This document shows positions 16,831 to 26,807 of a DNA stretch of 64,000 bases, in pieces. Under the pieces are notes generated by a model, which saw only the letters and a program-made list of their open reading frames with translations, searched no databases and was not told the origin of the DNA. Every line of letters begins with the position of its first letter. Position 1 is the stretch's first letter. The stretch comes from Alistipes onderdonkii. GTDB lineage: Bacteria > Bacteroidota > Bacteroidia > Bacteroidales > Rikenellaceae. The stretch spans positions 558,001 through 622,000 of the forward strand of contig NZ_CP102251.1 of assembly GCF_025145285.1 (NCBI RefSeq), written 5' to 3'. A program made the position numbers and the translations under genes.

Positions 16831-18285
16831 TTAATTCCGCTCCGGCTCGGCATCGTAACCGTCGGCACGCGCCCCCCACATCATCAGGAATACCAGCATG
16901 CCGACGACGGCAACGCCGATAATCCCTACATAAGCCCAGTTCCAACCGTAATGCTGCGCCACGAAGCCCAGCCCCACGCCCGAAACGACCGTGCTGGCAT
17001 AACCGAACAGGCCGGTAAGCCCGTTGGCCGTCGCGGCTGCCTTTTTCGTAGCCTGGTTCGCGGCTGCAATGCCGATCAGCGCCTGCGGGCCGTAGATGCA
17101 GAACCCGGCGGCACACAGCGTGAGGAAGAGCAACCACACGGGAGCATCGGCAGGCAGCTGCCAGAACAGGAACACGAACAGCGCAGCACCCGCCATGCAG
17201 AACACGCAGGTGCGGTGCGCACGGCCCCTGAGCCATTTGTCCGTAGCCCAGCCGGCAAACAACATGCCGACGATACCGGCGATTTCGAACATCGCCACGA
17301 GCCACCCAGCATGCGACATGCTGACGCCCTTCGACTGACTCAGCAGCGAAGGCCCCCAGTCGAGCACCGAGAAACGGACGATATATACGAAGAAATTGGC
17401 GAAGCCCAGGATCCAGATCAGCGGGTTCCTGAACACGTGCTTCATCAGGAAAGCGCGGTGCTCGGCACTCTTCGTCTCCTTCTTCACCTCCTTCACCTCG
17501 GTGCCTTCCAGTTCGGGAAGCCCGACCGAAGAGGGCGTATCGCGCAGGAAGGCGACCAATCCGATCGCCCCGGCGAATGCGATGGCCGAAGGCACCCAGA
17601 AACACCATTTCCACGCCCCGACATGCGCAGCCGAAGCCATGACGCGCTCCATCCCGGCGGCATCGTCGGGGGCAACGCCCAGATTGGCGGCGATCGTCGC
17701 CACGGCGTCGGGGTCGGCCGTCATGTTCATGCCCACGGTACCCATGATATAACCGCAGAGGATCACCACGAGGCCCGCACCGATCGAATGCGAGGTATTC
17801 CACACAGACATCTTGGTCGCCAGCTCCGTAGGCGGAATCCAGTGGGTCAGCAGACGCGCGCAGGGAGGGAATCCCGTCCCCTGCAACATGCCGTTTATCA
17901 CCCACATGATCCCCATGAAGAGGATCATCGTATTGGTGAACTGCGAACCGTCGTGCTGCCCCGTGATCCAGTAGGAGACATCCTCGCCGAATCCGAAGGC
18001 GAAGTTGGCCAGCGCACAGAGCGCAAGCCCGATGGCCATGTACCAGCGGGCGTTCATGCGGTCGGCCAGGATACCGTTCACGAAACGCGAAAGCCCGTAG
18101 ACCACACCGTTCAGGGTCAGGAAAATACCCAGGCTGGTTTTCGAGATCCCCAGGTCGGCCTCCAGGCCGGGCATCGCCAGCGAGAAGTTTTTACGCACGA
18201 AGTAAAAGAGCGCATAGCCCACCATCGTGGCGATGATGGTACGCGTCTGCCAATACTTGAAGCGTTTGGTTTGTTCAGGAGTCAT
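16831..18285 (-). CDS. MFS organophosphate:phosphate antiporter (GlpT/UhpT-like)
   Basis: 484 residues with about 12 hydrophobic segments. The N-terminal signature (YALFYFVRKNFSLAMPGLEA, then SKTSLGIFLTLNGVVYGLSR and FVNGILADRMNARWYM) is that of the GlpT/UhpC organophosphate antiporters; the YxxRKN arginine region is the phosphate-binding part in this family. The second half includes WGPSLLSQSKGVSMSHAGW and GPQALIGIAAANQATKKAAA. It is encoded 39 bases after sn-glycerol-1-phosphate dehydrogenase on the same strand, so its substrate is probably a glycerol phosphate. Stereoselectivity cannot be read from sequence. Confidence 0.9.
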   Translation of the reverse strand: MTPEQTKRFKYWQTRTIIATMVGYALFYFVRKNFSLAMPGLEADLGISKTSLGIFLTLNGVVYGLSRFVNGILADRMNARWYMAIGLALCALANFAFGFGEDVSYWITGQHDGSQFTNTMILFMGIMWVINGMLQGTGFPPCARLLTHWIPPTELATKMSVWNTSHSIGAGLVVILCGYIMGTVGMNMTADPDAVATIAANLGVAPDDAAGMERVMASAAHVGAWKWCFWVPSAIAFAGAIGLVAFLRDTPSSVGLPELEGTEVKEVKKETKSAEHRAFLMKHVFRNPLIWILGFANFFVYIVRFSVLDWGPSLLSQSKGVSMSHAGWLVAMFEIAGIVGMLFAGWATDKWLRGRAHRTCVFCMAGAALFVFLFWQLPADAPVWLLFLTLCAAGFCIYGPQALIGIAAANQATKKAAATANGLTGLFGYASTVVSGVGLGFVAQHYGWNWAYVGIIGVAVVGMLVFLMMWGARADGYDAEPERN

Positions 18286-18324
18286 TTCGGAATGAAAGTT
18301 TAGTAGTTTCAGTTTGCAAATATA

Positions 18325-19665
18325 CTACTTTATTTCCCAAATTCCGCCTTTCCCGAAAAGTTTATCGAGCCATTGTTCCATCCAACCGCAACGGAAAGCG
18401 ATGTCGATGACCGTGAAACGACTGCGCATGTAAGGTATTTTTTCGAAACTTGCCCGGAACCTGGCACGCGATACGCCGATCTGTTCGGGTTCGTAGGGCG
18501 CACCGACCAGCTCAAGGCGGCGGCGGACTTCCCCGAACGGGATGATCTGCCGGCGGATACGCAGGCTCAGCTCGGGCCATGACTTCTTCAGACGCTGCAA
18601 CTGCCTGCGCAGCCCCTCCTTATCGACATATTTGCCCCTGGTCTCCACCAGTCCGCGGGCCACGAATTCGGGATCGTTATCGAAAATCCGGCGAATGTCC
18701 GCCTCGGTCTCTTCCCATGATTTCCAGGCTGCGACACACTTTTCGACGTCGAGTTCCTCGACCGGGGTTTCAAGCAGCATTTCGAGGAATGCCGTCGACG
18801 CAAGCGTACCTATACCCACCTTGAACCCGTGCGAAACGGATGCCCCGTTGTATTTGAGGTGTTCCATGTCCCACAGGTGGCTGAACTGGTGTTCGGCCCC
18901 CGACGCGGGACGGCTCGACTGAGTGGCCTGCATCGCAAAACCGCTCAGCAGCAGCCCTTCGGCCAGTTGTTCGACTTTGGCGACATTCCCCGCGTGTACG
19001 CCCGCCGGATCACAGAGCGCCTCTTTCAGGCCGTCCTGCACCACCGAGAATGCGAAGTCGTCCATCAACTCCGACCCTACGGCGTCGGCCAGCATCCAGT
19101 CGGCACCGGCCGGGATCTTGGCGATCAGGTCGGCATAGCCCGAGGCGGAGAGCTTCGCAGGCGCAGCCGCGGCGATGTTCGGGTCGAGCACCATCCCCAG
19201 CGGCGCCGGGCAATCGAAAGTCTGCTTGTTGCCGTCCTTGGTGATCGAAGCCCCGTAAGCCGTATAACCGTCCATCGAAGCGGCCGTACCCACGACCATG
19301 TAACGGCGTCCGTTATGGCTGGAACAGAGTTTCGTCAGGTCGTTGATCACGCCCGAGCCGACGGCTACGGGCACGGCATCGGTCTCGGAGAGCACGGTAT
19401 CCAGCTCCCCGACATATGCCCATTCGGCATAGAGTTTCGGGTCGGTGAAGACATATGGTTCATCCTGTGCAACACCCGCCCCGGCCAGTATCTTATGCAC
19501 GTCATCGCCGGCCACGCGCCATGTATTGGCATCGGCCACGACAAGCGCCCGCTTATCCGGGAAAAGTTTTCTGAACATATCCGCAACCTGCGGAAGGGTT
19601 TCGGTTCCGATCACCAATGCCTTGGTGTCGGTCGTGCGCGACAGGGCACTTTCTACTTTATTCAT
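18325..19665 (-). CDS. egsA: sn-Glycerol-1-phosphate dehydrogenase (AraM/EgsA type)
   Basis: Interconverts sn-glycerol-1-phosphate and dihydroxyacetone phosphate with NAD(P). 446 residues, somewhat longer than Bacillus AraM. Features: nucleotide-binding VAVGSGVINDLTKLCSSHNG (about residues 98-117), GTAASMDGYTAYGASITKDG, and metal ligands including the His in GAEHQFSHLWDM and in SHGFKVGIGTL. In Bacillus subtilis araM lies beside the HAD phosphatase gene araL; here an AraL-like HAD gene is in the same neighbourhood (32429). The gene is followed by the GlpT-like transporter. Direction in vivo (G1P oxidation versus synthesis) is inferred from the catabolic neighbours. Confidence 0.92.
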   Translation of the reverse strand: MNKVESALSRTTDTKALVIGTETLPQVADMFRKLFPDKRALVVADANTWRVAGDDVHKILAGAGVAQDEPYVFTDPKLYAEWAYVGELDTVLSETDAVPVAVGSGVINDLTKLCSSHNGRRYMVVGTAASMDGYTAYGASITKDGNKQTFDCPAPLGMVLDPNIAAAAPAKLSASGYADLIAKIPAGADWMLADAVGSELMDDFAFSVVQDGLKEALCDPAGVHAGNVAKVEQLAEGLLLSGFAMQATQSSRPASGAEHQFSHLWDMEHLKYNGASVSHGFKVGIGTLASTAFLEMLLETPVEELDVEKCVAAWKSWEETEADIRRIFDNDPEFVARGLVETRGKYVDKEGLRRQLQRLKKSWPELSLRIRRQIIPFGEVRRRLELVGAPYEPEQIGVSRARFRASFEKIPYMRSRFTVIDIAFRCGWMEQWLDKLFGKGGIWEIK

Positions 19666-19753
19666 AGTACGATATTAATTTATTACCATCCGGGAAAGGG
19701 GATAAACTATCCCAAAGCAAAGTAAAGACGCAAATATTTTTCTCTTCACAGTC

Positions 19754-19784
19754 CAAAGTTAACATATTTTACTTTATTATGCAA
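19754..19784 (-). promoter_or_regulatory. Promoter of the G1P dehydrogenase-transporter unit
   Basis: Minus strand TTG (19784-19782), 20-base spacer, TAACTTTG (19761-19754); leader of about 80 bases to the ATG at 19665. Confidence 0.65.
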
Positions 19785-19849
19785 TATAAGAAAACAAAAT
19801 ACCGACAAATAGTTACCTTTTCTTTCCTTTTTCAATCCACAATGTCGAT

Positions 19850-19886
19850 AAAAACCAGGGACTGCAGACACCCGCAGCCCCCGGTT
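19850..19886 (-). terminator. Terminator after the FN3 lipoprotein gene
   Basis: Minus strand 13-bp stem (AACCGGGGGCTGC with GCAGTCCCTGGTT, two G-T pairs), eight-base loop, then a short T-tract. It begins about 17 bases after the stop of the lipoprotein gene. Confidence 0.8.
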
Positions 19887-19903
19887 CACCATAACCATCA
19901 AAA

Positions 19904-22852
19904 CTAATTAACCTTCTTAACCTTCAGATTATCCAGCCACATACGATGGTTTTTATCATCGTCTTCAAGAGCCGAATAGATTTTAATGCGCGTATCGGCC
20001 GTAACGCCGGTGATCTTCACTTTGTGAGTCGTATAGCGATACGTATCCTTCAGTCCCTCCTCGATCATTTTATCCACAAGCACGTTACGTAAAGTCACCG
20101 TGGTACCGCCGCCGCTGATAACGGCATCGGCCGAGGTCTCGCCCGTTACGCTCACGATCGTCGCTCCGGTCACCGTCACCCCGAAATACTCGGTAATATC
20201 GGTGTTCGAGGGGGCCATCATATCCCCCTTCGTACTAGGCTCGTAATAGGGGCACGCATCGAATTCCAGCTCGATCTCCGTAGCGCCGGACAACGAGGAA
20301 AGTTTCGGCAAAGTCAGCCATGCGGGGTTGCTGCCGCCACCGAATTTCATATATCCGGCGGCAAGCCCGACATTGAAACTGTTAGCCTTCCAATCCGCAC
20401 GATCCCACTCGGGCAGGTATGCACTGAAATAGGAGTCGTTGTCCTTCACGCCCTGGCAATAGATGGAGTTCGCATCGCCCGTCGTAATCAATATCTTATC
20501 CGGATCGGAAAAATCGGTCGTGCTACCCAGGCTGAAGCCGTAGGCACCATAGAACGGCTGACCGCCTCCGGGAAGATTCTCGAAGTCCTTATAGAGGAGG
20601 TATCCGGACTTGTCGGGAGCCGCGTCGGTCGTAACGGTAGCCGAAGCCCACTCGGAATCGAGAAGCGCCTCCTTATTCGCCGTCGACTTGCGGCGGAGCT
20701 CCAGCGTATAGGTCGCCCCGGGCGTCAGCCCGCCCCACACGAGCCGGTAATATTTATACTTCGTAAAATTGAATTTCGAGAAGTTCTCGATCGACCGGAT
20801 CACATTCCCGCCGGCATCCTTCACCCGGAAATCATAGGTATCGGTCGACCCTACGGGCTGCTGCTCCAACGCTGCGGCGGACAGTTCCCACTCCAGCACG
20901 GCAAGGCCGTGTGTCTTCGCGTAAATCCGCGCAGTGGGAGCAATCATCGGCACTGGATCGGTAGTTACGAACTGAGTCGTCGCCTCGTCCGAATCGAATT
21001 CATTCGCCACGGAGCCGTCGCCGACGAGCGCCTGAACCGAAACCGTATAATCCGTACCGGCCTTGAGCCCGGAAGCCGTATAGCTGGTGGCGCTGACGAC
21101 CGCCGAGGAAACCTCGTTCCCGTCGGACGTCGTTTTGACCACGACCCGGTAATTGGCGGCGCCGCTCACTTCGGCCCAGCTGATCTTGGCCCCCGAGGAG
21201 GTCACGTCGGCAGACACCAATTCCGTTGGCGTCGCTAATTTTTCAGCCGCGAAGCCCAATGTCCCCACGACCTTCTGCGTCGGGTCGGAATTGAATTCCG
21301 CATTCCCGGCATAAAGCGCCCTGACGGTAAAGATATAAAGTCCGGGCTCCAGATCGGCGAACTCACAGTTCGAATCCGTCGTCTCGACAGTTTTCTTGAA
21401 GTCGGGACGCGTTTGCTGCGCCACGGAAGCCTCATAGGAAGTAGCCCCCTTCACGCCTTCCCACGCAAATGCGATGGAGGTCTCGGCTGGGGTGTAGGCA
21501 ATCTTTTCAAGTTCGGGTGCCGGCAGCTTCTCGGTCACCTCCACCTTGTCGGCGGCCATGACGACGATATTGTCGATATTGATACGGTACCCCATCTGGT
21601 TGTAGGTCTGCGCCTCGATCTTGATGCGCGTCTTGTTGGTAGCATCCTGGACGGTGAAAGTCAGCGTCTTCCACTTGCGGCCGGCAGCCGAAGTCTGCGC
21701 CGGGAGCACGGTATTGTTCACTTCGCCGTTGGTTACGACCCCGGCGCCTTCGGCCGAAACGATGTAGGTACCCGTTTCGTTATCGAAACGCAGGAAGTCG
21801 ATCGAAACCGATACGGTTTCGGGTGCCGCCGAAAGGCCTTCGAGCTCCGGCGTCATGATCCAGCCGCCATTGGCCGTTACACCCAGCTTTACATAGCCCG
21901 GATGCTCGTATACACGCAGACCCGACCATTTTTCAACGCCGCGGTTGAGGCGGTAAGTATCGCCCATCGTATTGAAGACGTCGCTCGTACCGTCGGTTCC
22001 CGCCGTAATCATATCGGGCTCCGCAGGCTCCGAACCATCGAAATCCTTGCCGGCACCGGAACTTCCGTTCGGGCCGGGGCCCTTCTTGTTGTTCGGGTAA
22101 TCGCCGCCCCACTTGAACAAGTCGAAGCCCATGCTGAACACCTCGTTCGACGAGCTTACGTTCCCCGAGACATCGCCCTGGAACTTCACGACCCCGTCGA
22201 GCTTGAAAGTCACATGGCAAACCATCTCGCCCAGCGCCACGGGGACACCGGTGATAGGCACCGAAATCGTACCGCTGCCTTCGCGTTCGATCACGGACTG
22301 ATATGGACTGCTGATGCTGAGCCCCTCGGCGGCAGGGCCGTCGAGCGTAGCTTCGATCTCCACGATTTCTTCGCCGAAAGCCTTGTCATAGGCGATTTCG
22401 AGCGTCGCAGCGGATTCCGTATTAGACTTGAGCGACCCAGAAATCACGGGGTCTTTCACCGAGAAATGGCCGTCGGCCTGTGCAACCTCGATCTTGATCT
22501 CTTCGCCGTTGGCCGGTTTCAGATAAATGTATCCCGTGCGTTTGTCGCCGGCATTACGCTCGGCCGTAACGGTCACCCACTGGTAATCACGGCCATTGCC
22601 GGCACCTTTGTCCGGGGAGATGGAGAACCAGTTGTTCACCGGAGTCCCGCTTCCATCCGTACACTCGACACGTGCCGACCACGAACCGGCATAGCGCACC
22701 GAGATCTGGGTCGTAGCGCCAGAATTGTACGCCAGCTCGACGGCATCGGTATCCCGTTTGAGCGGAGCCACATCCGGATCGTCGGAGCAAGCCGCCAGAC
22801 AGAGAACCGATACGAAGAGCATCGTCTTTATCCAATTTTTCATAAGTTTCAT
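19904..22852 (-). CDS. Large surface lipoprotein with BACON-like and FN3 domains
   Basis: 982 residues from the ATG at 22852 (MKLMKNWIKTMLF); an upstream extension of the frame lacks a signal sequence and is rejected. Lipobox LAAC puts it on the cell envelope. Order: a BACON-like beta-sandwich near residues 30-130 (NWFSISPDKGAG, VTVTAERNAG), a second Ig-like stretch, a jelly-roll-like region near 235-425 with SVSIDFLRF and INIDNIVVMA, two or three FN3 repeats (SIAFAWEGVKGATSYEASV, AKISWAEVSGAANYRVVV, TLELRRKS) and a final jelly-roll-like region ending MWLDNLKVKKVN. No catalytic motif seen. It is divergent from the susC gene at 23486 and probably binds the locus substrate at the surface. Confidence 0.75.
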   Translation of the reverse strand: MKLMKNWIKTMLFVSVLCLAACSDDPDVAPLKRDTDAVELAYNSGATTQISVRYAGSWSARVECTDGSGTPVNNWFSISPDKGAGNGRDYQWVTVTAERNAGDKRTGYIYLKPANGEEIKIEVAQADGHFSVKDPVISGSLKSNTESAATLEIAYDKAFGEEIVEIEATLDGPAAEGLSISSPYQSVIEREGSGTISVPITGVPVALGEMVCHVTFKLDGVVKFQGDVSGNVSSSNEVFSMGFDLFKWGGDYPNNKKGPGPNGSSGAGKDFDGSEPAEPDMITAGTDGTSDVFNTMGDTYRLNRGVEKWSGLRVYEHPGYVKLGVTANGGWIMTPELEGLSAAPETVSVSIDFLRFDNETGTYIVSAEGAGVVTNGEVNNTVLPAQTSAAGRKWKTLTFTVQDATNKTRIKIEAQTYNQMGYRINIDNIVVMAADKVEVTEKLPAPELEKIAYTPAETSIAFAWEGVKGATSYEASVAQQTRPDFKKTVETTDSNCEFADLEPGLYIFTVRALYAGNAEFNSDPTQKVVGTLGFAAEKLATPTELVSADVTSSGAKISWAEVSGAANYRVVVKTTSDGNEVSSAVVSATSYTASGLKAGTDYTVSVQALVGDGSVANEFDSDEATTQFVTTDPVPMIAPTARIYAKTHGLAVLEWELSAAALEQQPVGSTDTYDFRVKDAGGNVIRSIENFSKFNFTKYKYYRLVWGGLTPGATYTLELRRKSTANKEALLDSEWASATVTTDAAPDKSGYLLYKDFENLPGGGQPFYGAYGFSLGSTTDFSDPDKILITTGDANSIYCQGVKDNDSYFSAYLPEWDRADWKANSFNVGLAAGYMKFGGGSNPAWLTLPKLSSLSGATEIELEFDACPYYEPSTKGDMMAPSNTDITEYFGVTVTGATIVSVTGETSADAVISGGGTTVTLRNVLVDKMIEEGLKDTYRYTTHKVKITGVTADTRIKIYSALEDDDKNHRMWLDNLKVKKVN

Positions 22853-22955
22853 AACATTTTGATTAGAGTAATAACTATTACTGGAAATAGCAAAGCGGAT
22901 GCGCCTCGGAGGCACGTCCTTACTCTCAAGAGATATGTCGGAACAACTTGCAGGA

Positions 22956-22987
22956 CAAACATAAGCACATTTTTTCTTTTTTGCAAA
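22956..22987 (-). promoter_or_regulatory. Promoter of the FN3 lipoprotein gene
   Basis: Minus strand TTTG (22987-22984), 20-base spacer, TATGTTTG (22963-22956); about 100-base leader to the ATG at 22852. Confidence 0.75.
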
Positions 22988-23242
22988 TTTTCACAGTCAA
23001 AAAATAGTATTATAATGCAAATTATTTCCTTTAGTAATTATTTAAATAGTTTTTAACACTCATGAAACACTAATAAGCGAACTTTACCACACGAAAGACA
23101 AGAATAAGACAAAACAAACCAAAACCGATAAAATACAAACAATAACAATTGACTAACAAATAGTTACAATGTATAAATATAAAAATACTCCGGAATCGCA
23201 CAATTTCAGCTATTCTTTTTGCAAAGTTTTTAAACTAAATAG
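22988..23242. other. AT-rich divergent intergenic region
   Basis: Between the divergent lipoprotein and susC promoters. Strongly AT-rich with no ORF of note; I see no clear inverted repeat or operator beyond the two promoters. The remaining stretch to 23485 is the susC leader. Confidence 0.6.
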
Positions 23243-23273
23243 TTGCACGAAAGAAAATAAAAACATATATTTG
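23243..23273 (+). promoter_or_regulatory. Promoter of the phosphate-ester SusC/SusD operon
   Basis: TTG (23243-23245), 20-base spacer, TATATTTG (23266-23273). About 205 bases of leader precede the ATG at 23486. No ECF sigma or FecR gene lies next to this pair, which fits a housekeeping promoter. Confidence 0.7.
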
Positions 23274-23485
23274 AAAGCAAAATCAGAAGAACCTTATTTA
23301 TTAAATAATTAAAAACACACAAACCTGACACACACGAAAACCTAACTACTTTTTACACTCTCCAGCAGAAGTTATATCGGGAATGACTTGCAACCAGCCG
23401 AAATCCCCGGAAAAACCCGGCCTCTTATATAATAATAGGTATGGGATCCGGCAACGAACCGATTGATAACTTAAACTGATGTAAA

Positions 23486-26400
23486 ATGAAACAATGTTAC
23501 ACGCTGACCGGACTTGACGTACTGGGCAAAATACGCTCGTACATCAGGCTCCTGACGGTTACTCTTTTATATGTGACATTTGCGCTCCCGGCCTCGGCAC
23601 AAGGGGGGGGGAAGGCCGTCTCGGGTATCGTTAAAGACGACACGGGAAATCCCCTCATAGGTGTCACCGTCACCGTCACCGGTACCACGAAAGGCACGAC
23701 TACCGATGCCAACGGTACGTACACGATCAATGCTGACAATTCCGAAAGCCTGAATTTCAGCTATGTGGGCTACAAAACCCAGACAATCCACGTCAACAAC
23801 CAATCCACCATCGACGTCACCATGAGCGAAGACAACACCAGCCTCGAAGAGGTTGTCGTCGTCGGTTACGGCGTACAGAAGCGCCGCGACATCGTAGGCG
23901 CCGTCGAAACCCTTTCGACAAAGGGCCTCGAAGAGCGCATGGGTTCGTCGATGAGCATTTCGCGCTCGTTGCAGGGCGCCATCCCCGGCCTTACGATGAC
24001 CTTTTCCGACGGTAAGCCCAACCGCGGCGCGACGGTGCGCATCCGCGGCGCGGAGAACTCGATCGGTTCGGGCGGTTCGGCCCTGGTGATGGTCGACGGC
24101 GTCGAAACCGACATGTCGACCGTGAACCCGGACGACATCGAGTCGATCACGGTGCTCAAAGACGCCTCGTCGACCGCCGTATACGGTGCCCGCGGTACCT
24201 TCGGCGTGATCCTCCTTACCACCAAGAAGCCGCAGAAAGGCAGTGCCAAGGTGACTTACAACGGTACCTTCACCTTCTACAAGCGCGCCACCAAGCCCCA
24301 GATGGTCACCAACGGCTACGATTATACCACCTCGTTCCTGGAATCCTATGTCAACGCATTCGGCAAGGATCCCTCGAACATCAACAACGTATTCAAATTC
24401 TCACGCACCTGGTACGACGAACTGGCACGCCGCAACAACGACCCGTCGTATGAGAAATGGCGCGTCAACAACCGCAATACCTACGAATACTTCGGCAACA
24501 CCAACTGGTACGACGTATTCTACAAGGACTATACGACCGGACACCAGCATAACATAAGCGTAACGGGCGGCGGCGACGTGGCATCGTACTACGTTTCGGG
24601 CCGTATGTTCGAGCAAGACGGCATCTACAACGCCGGTGACGAGAAATACCAGCAGTTCAACGTCAAAGCCAAAGGCATCGTCAACGTGAAGCCATGGCTG
24701 CGCGTGGAGAACACCACCGATTTCATGTACCGTTATTCACACCAGCCAACGGGCCACACCGGCATCTCCACGACGCCGATGACGGTATCGCGCATGCTCA
24801 ACCACCAGGCTTACCCCGTAGCCCTGGTCACCAATCCCGACGGTACGTGGACGGAAGCGGCCGTATATACGGGCTGGGCAGGCTTCGTCGAGGGTAACTC
24901 GTGGCGTAAAGACCGCAAGTTCGACATGAACAACCGCACGGCGATCACGATCGACCTGCTGAAGGACGTGCTCGTCGCCGCAGCCGACGTGAGCTTCTAT
25001 TTCAACCAGACCGACCGCCGGCAGGCCGTGAACAGCTACACCTACTACACCGGGCCCGACAGCTCGGGCGAACGTCCCTCGGGCTCGCTCTACGAAGAAC
25101 GCTCCTACAACCGTCAGAAGGTCGCTTCGAGCGCCACGCTGACCTACACGCCCCGCCTGGGCGACAACCACTCGCTGAGCATCATGGGCGGTTGGAACAT
25201 CGAAGATTACACCTACAAGAGCAACCTGATGAGCCGCGAAGGCATCATCATCCCCGGCAAGCCCAACTTCAGCCTGCTGGAAGGCGAAGCGATGACCCTG
25301 AAGGACAACGGCAGCTACGACTGGGGGCTGGTCGGCGCATTCTACCGCGTAAGCTACTCGTACAAAGGAAAATACCTGCTCGAAGCCAGCGGCCGCTACG
25401 ACGGTAACTCCAAGTTCCCGTCCAACCAGCGTTGGGGATTCTTCCCCTCGGGTTCGGTGGGATGGCGCATCTCGGAAGAGAACTTCATGAAAAACGCCAA
25501 CTGGCTCGACAACCTGAAGATCCGCGCATCGGTCGGTTCGGCGGGCAACGGCCTCATCAGCGATGCCTACGCCTACCTCTCCACGATGTCGATCGCACAG
25601 TCGAGCCTGCTGAACAACGGTTCGGTGTTCAACTACACGCAAGCACCCTCCCCGATTCCCAAGAGCCTGACATGGGAAAAGGCCACGACCTATGACCTCG
25701 GCCTGGATTTCGAGGCATTCAACGGCCGCCTGAACTTCTCGGCCGACATCTACCGCAAGAAGACCACCGACATGTATGTGGTGGGCGAAGAACTGCCTGC
25801 CGTATTCGGCAACAGCGCCCCCAAGGGCAACTACGCCGACATGCGCACCGATGGCTGGGAGGCCAGCCTCTCGTGGCGCGACAGCCACAAGGTTGCGGGC
25901 AAGACCCTGAGCTACAATATCAAAGTCGCCGTCTGGGACAACACCAGCAAGATCACCCGCTATACGGCCAAAACAGGTACGCTCCCGACCAACTACTCGA
26001 TCAACTATTACGAGGGGATGACCCTCGGCGAAATGTGGGGCTACAAGTGCGACGGGCTGTTCCAGAGCGACGAAGAGGCGCAGACATGGGCCAACTATTC
26101 GAAGTTCACCAACCGTTCGGCGACCTGGCAGGCCGGCGACCCGCGCTACCTCGACCTGAACGGCGACGGATACGTCAACAACGGCAACAACACGATCTAC
26201 GACCACGGCGACCTGGTGAAGATCGGCAACACCACGCCCCGCTACAGTTACAGCATCCAGGGCGGCGTGCGCTGGAACGGCATCGGCATCAGCATGATGT
26301 GGCAGGGCGTCGGCAAACGCGACTGGTATCCGGCCAAGGAATCGGGTTATTTCTGGGGACAGTACGGCCGCCCGTACAGCATGGCACTCCCGTGGCATAA

Positions 26401-26794
26401 CAGCGACCGCTGGTCACCGACCAACCGCGGCGCCTACTGGCCGCGCCTGGTCGGCTACTCGGCCAGCGACTCGGGCCTGATTCTCGCGCAGCCCAACACG
26501 CGCTACGTGCAGGACGCTTCGTACATCCGCCTGAAGAACCTCACCATCGACTACAACTTCCCCAAGGAGCTGGTCAACAAGATCGGCCTCCAGGCACTCA
26601 AGATCTATGTGTCGGGCGAGAACCTCCTGACCTTCTCACCGCTCAAGAAGTACGCGAAAAACTACGACCCGGAAGGTATCTACGCCGGCGATGCGGACTA
26701 CGGAACCAACAAGTTCGGTAGCGACAACTTCGGCGACGGCGACGGTTATCCCGTCATGAAATCGTACACGATCGGTTTGAGCATAACTTTCTAA
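23486..26794 (+). CDS. SusC-like TonB-dependent receptor
   Basis: Outer-membrane importer, 1102 residues. Signal peptide to about residue 38 (ALPASAQ), then a carboxypeptidase-D-like domain (VSGIVKDDTGNPLIGVTVTV; FSYVGYKTQ), a TonB box-like stretch EEVVVVGYGVQKRRDIVGAV, a plug (LQGAIPGLTMT, VRIRGAENSIGSGGSALVMV, VLKDASSTAVYGARGTFGVI) and a beta-barrel ending YTIGLSITF. It lacks the STN domain of the other two receptors, so it is not expected to signal to a FecR. A G9 run at 23603-23611 encodes three Gly straight after the signal peptide and is in frame. susD follows after 13 bases. Confidence 0.95.
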   Translation: MKQCYTLTGLDVLGKIRSYIRLLTVTLLYVTFALPASAQGGGKAVSGIVKDDTGNPLIGVTVTVTGTTKGTTTDANGTYTINADNSESLNFSYVGYKTQTIHVNNQSTIDVTMSEDNTSLEEVVVVGYGVQKRRDIVGAVETLSTKGLEERMGSSMSISRSLQGAIPGLTMTFSDGKPNRGATVRIRGAENSIGSGGSALVMVDGVETDMSTVNPDDIESITVLKDASSTAVYGARGTFGVILLTTKKPQKGSAKVTYNGTFTFYKRATKPQMVTNGYDYTTSFLESYVNAFGKDPSNINNVFKFSRTWYDELARRNNDPSYEKWRVNNRNTYEYFGNTNWYDVFYKDYTTGHQHNISVTGGGDVASYYVSGRMFEQDGIYNAGDEKYQQFNVKAKGIVNVKPWLRVENTTDFMYRYSHQPTGHTGISTTPMTVSRMLNHQAYPVALVTNPDGTWTEAAVYTGWAGFVEGNSWRKDRKFDMNNRTAITIDLLKDVLVAAADVSFYFNQTDRRQAVNSYTYYTGPDSSGERPSGSLYEERSYNRQKVASSATLTYTPRLGDNHSLSIMGGWNIEDYTYKSNLMSREGIIIPGKPNFSLLEGEAMTLKDNGSYDWGLVGAFYRVSYSYKGKYLLEASGRYDGNSKFPSNQRWGFFPSGSVGWRISEENFMKNANWLDNLKIRASVGSAGNGLISDAYAYLSTMSIAQSSLLNNGSVFNYTQAPSPIPKSLTWEKATTYDLGLDFEAFNGRLNFSADIYRKKTTDMYVVGEELPAVFGNSAPKGNYADMRTDGWEASLSWRDSHKVAGKTLSYNIKVAVWDNTSKITRYTAKTGTLPTNYSINYYEGMTLGEMWGYKCDGLFQSDEEAQTWANYSKFTNRSATWQAGDPRYLDLNGDGYVNNGNNTIYDHGDLVKIGNTTPRYSYSIQGGVRWNGIGISMMWQGVGKRDWYPAKESGYFWGQYGRPYSMALPWHNSDRWSPTNRGAYWPRLVGYSASDSGLILAQPNTRYVQDASYIRLKNLTIDYNFPKELVNKIGLQALKIYVSGENLLTFSPLKKYAKNYDPEGIYAGDADYGTNKFGSDNFGDGDGYPVMKSYTIGLSITF
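23603..23611. repeat. G9 homopolymer in susC (in frame)
   Basis: Nine G encode GGG at residues 40-42, after the signal peptide. A one-base change would truncate the receptor early. The other two susC genes of the window carry G:C runs of similar length. Confidence 0.8.
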
Positions 26795-26807
26795 ATTACG
26801 GACGACA

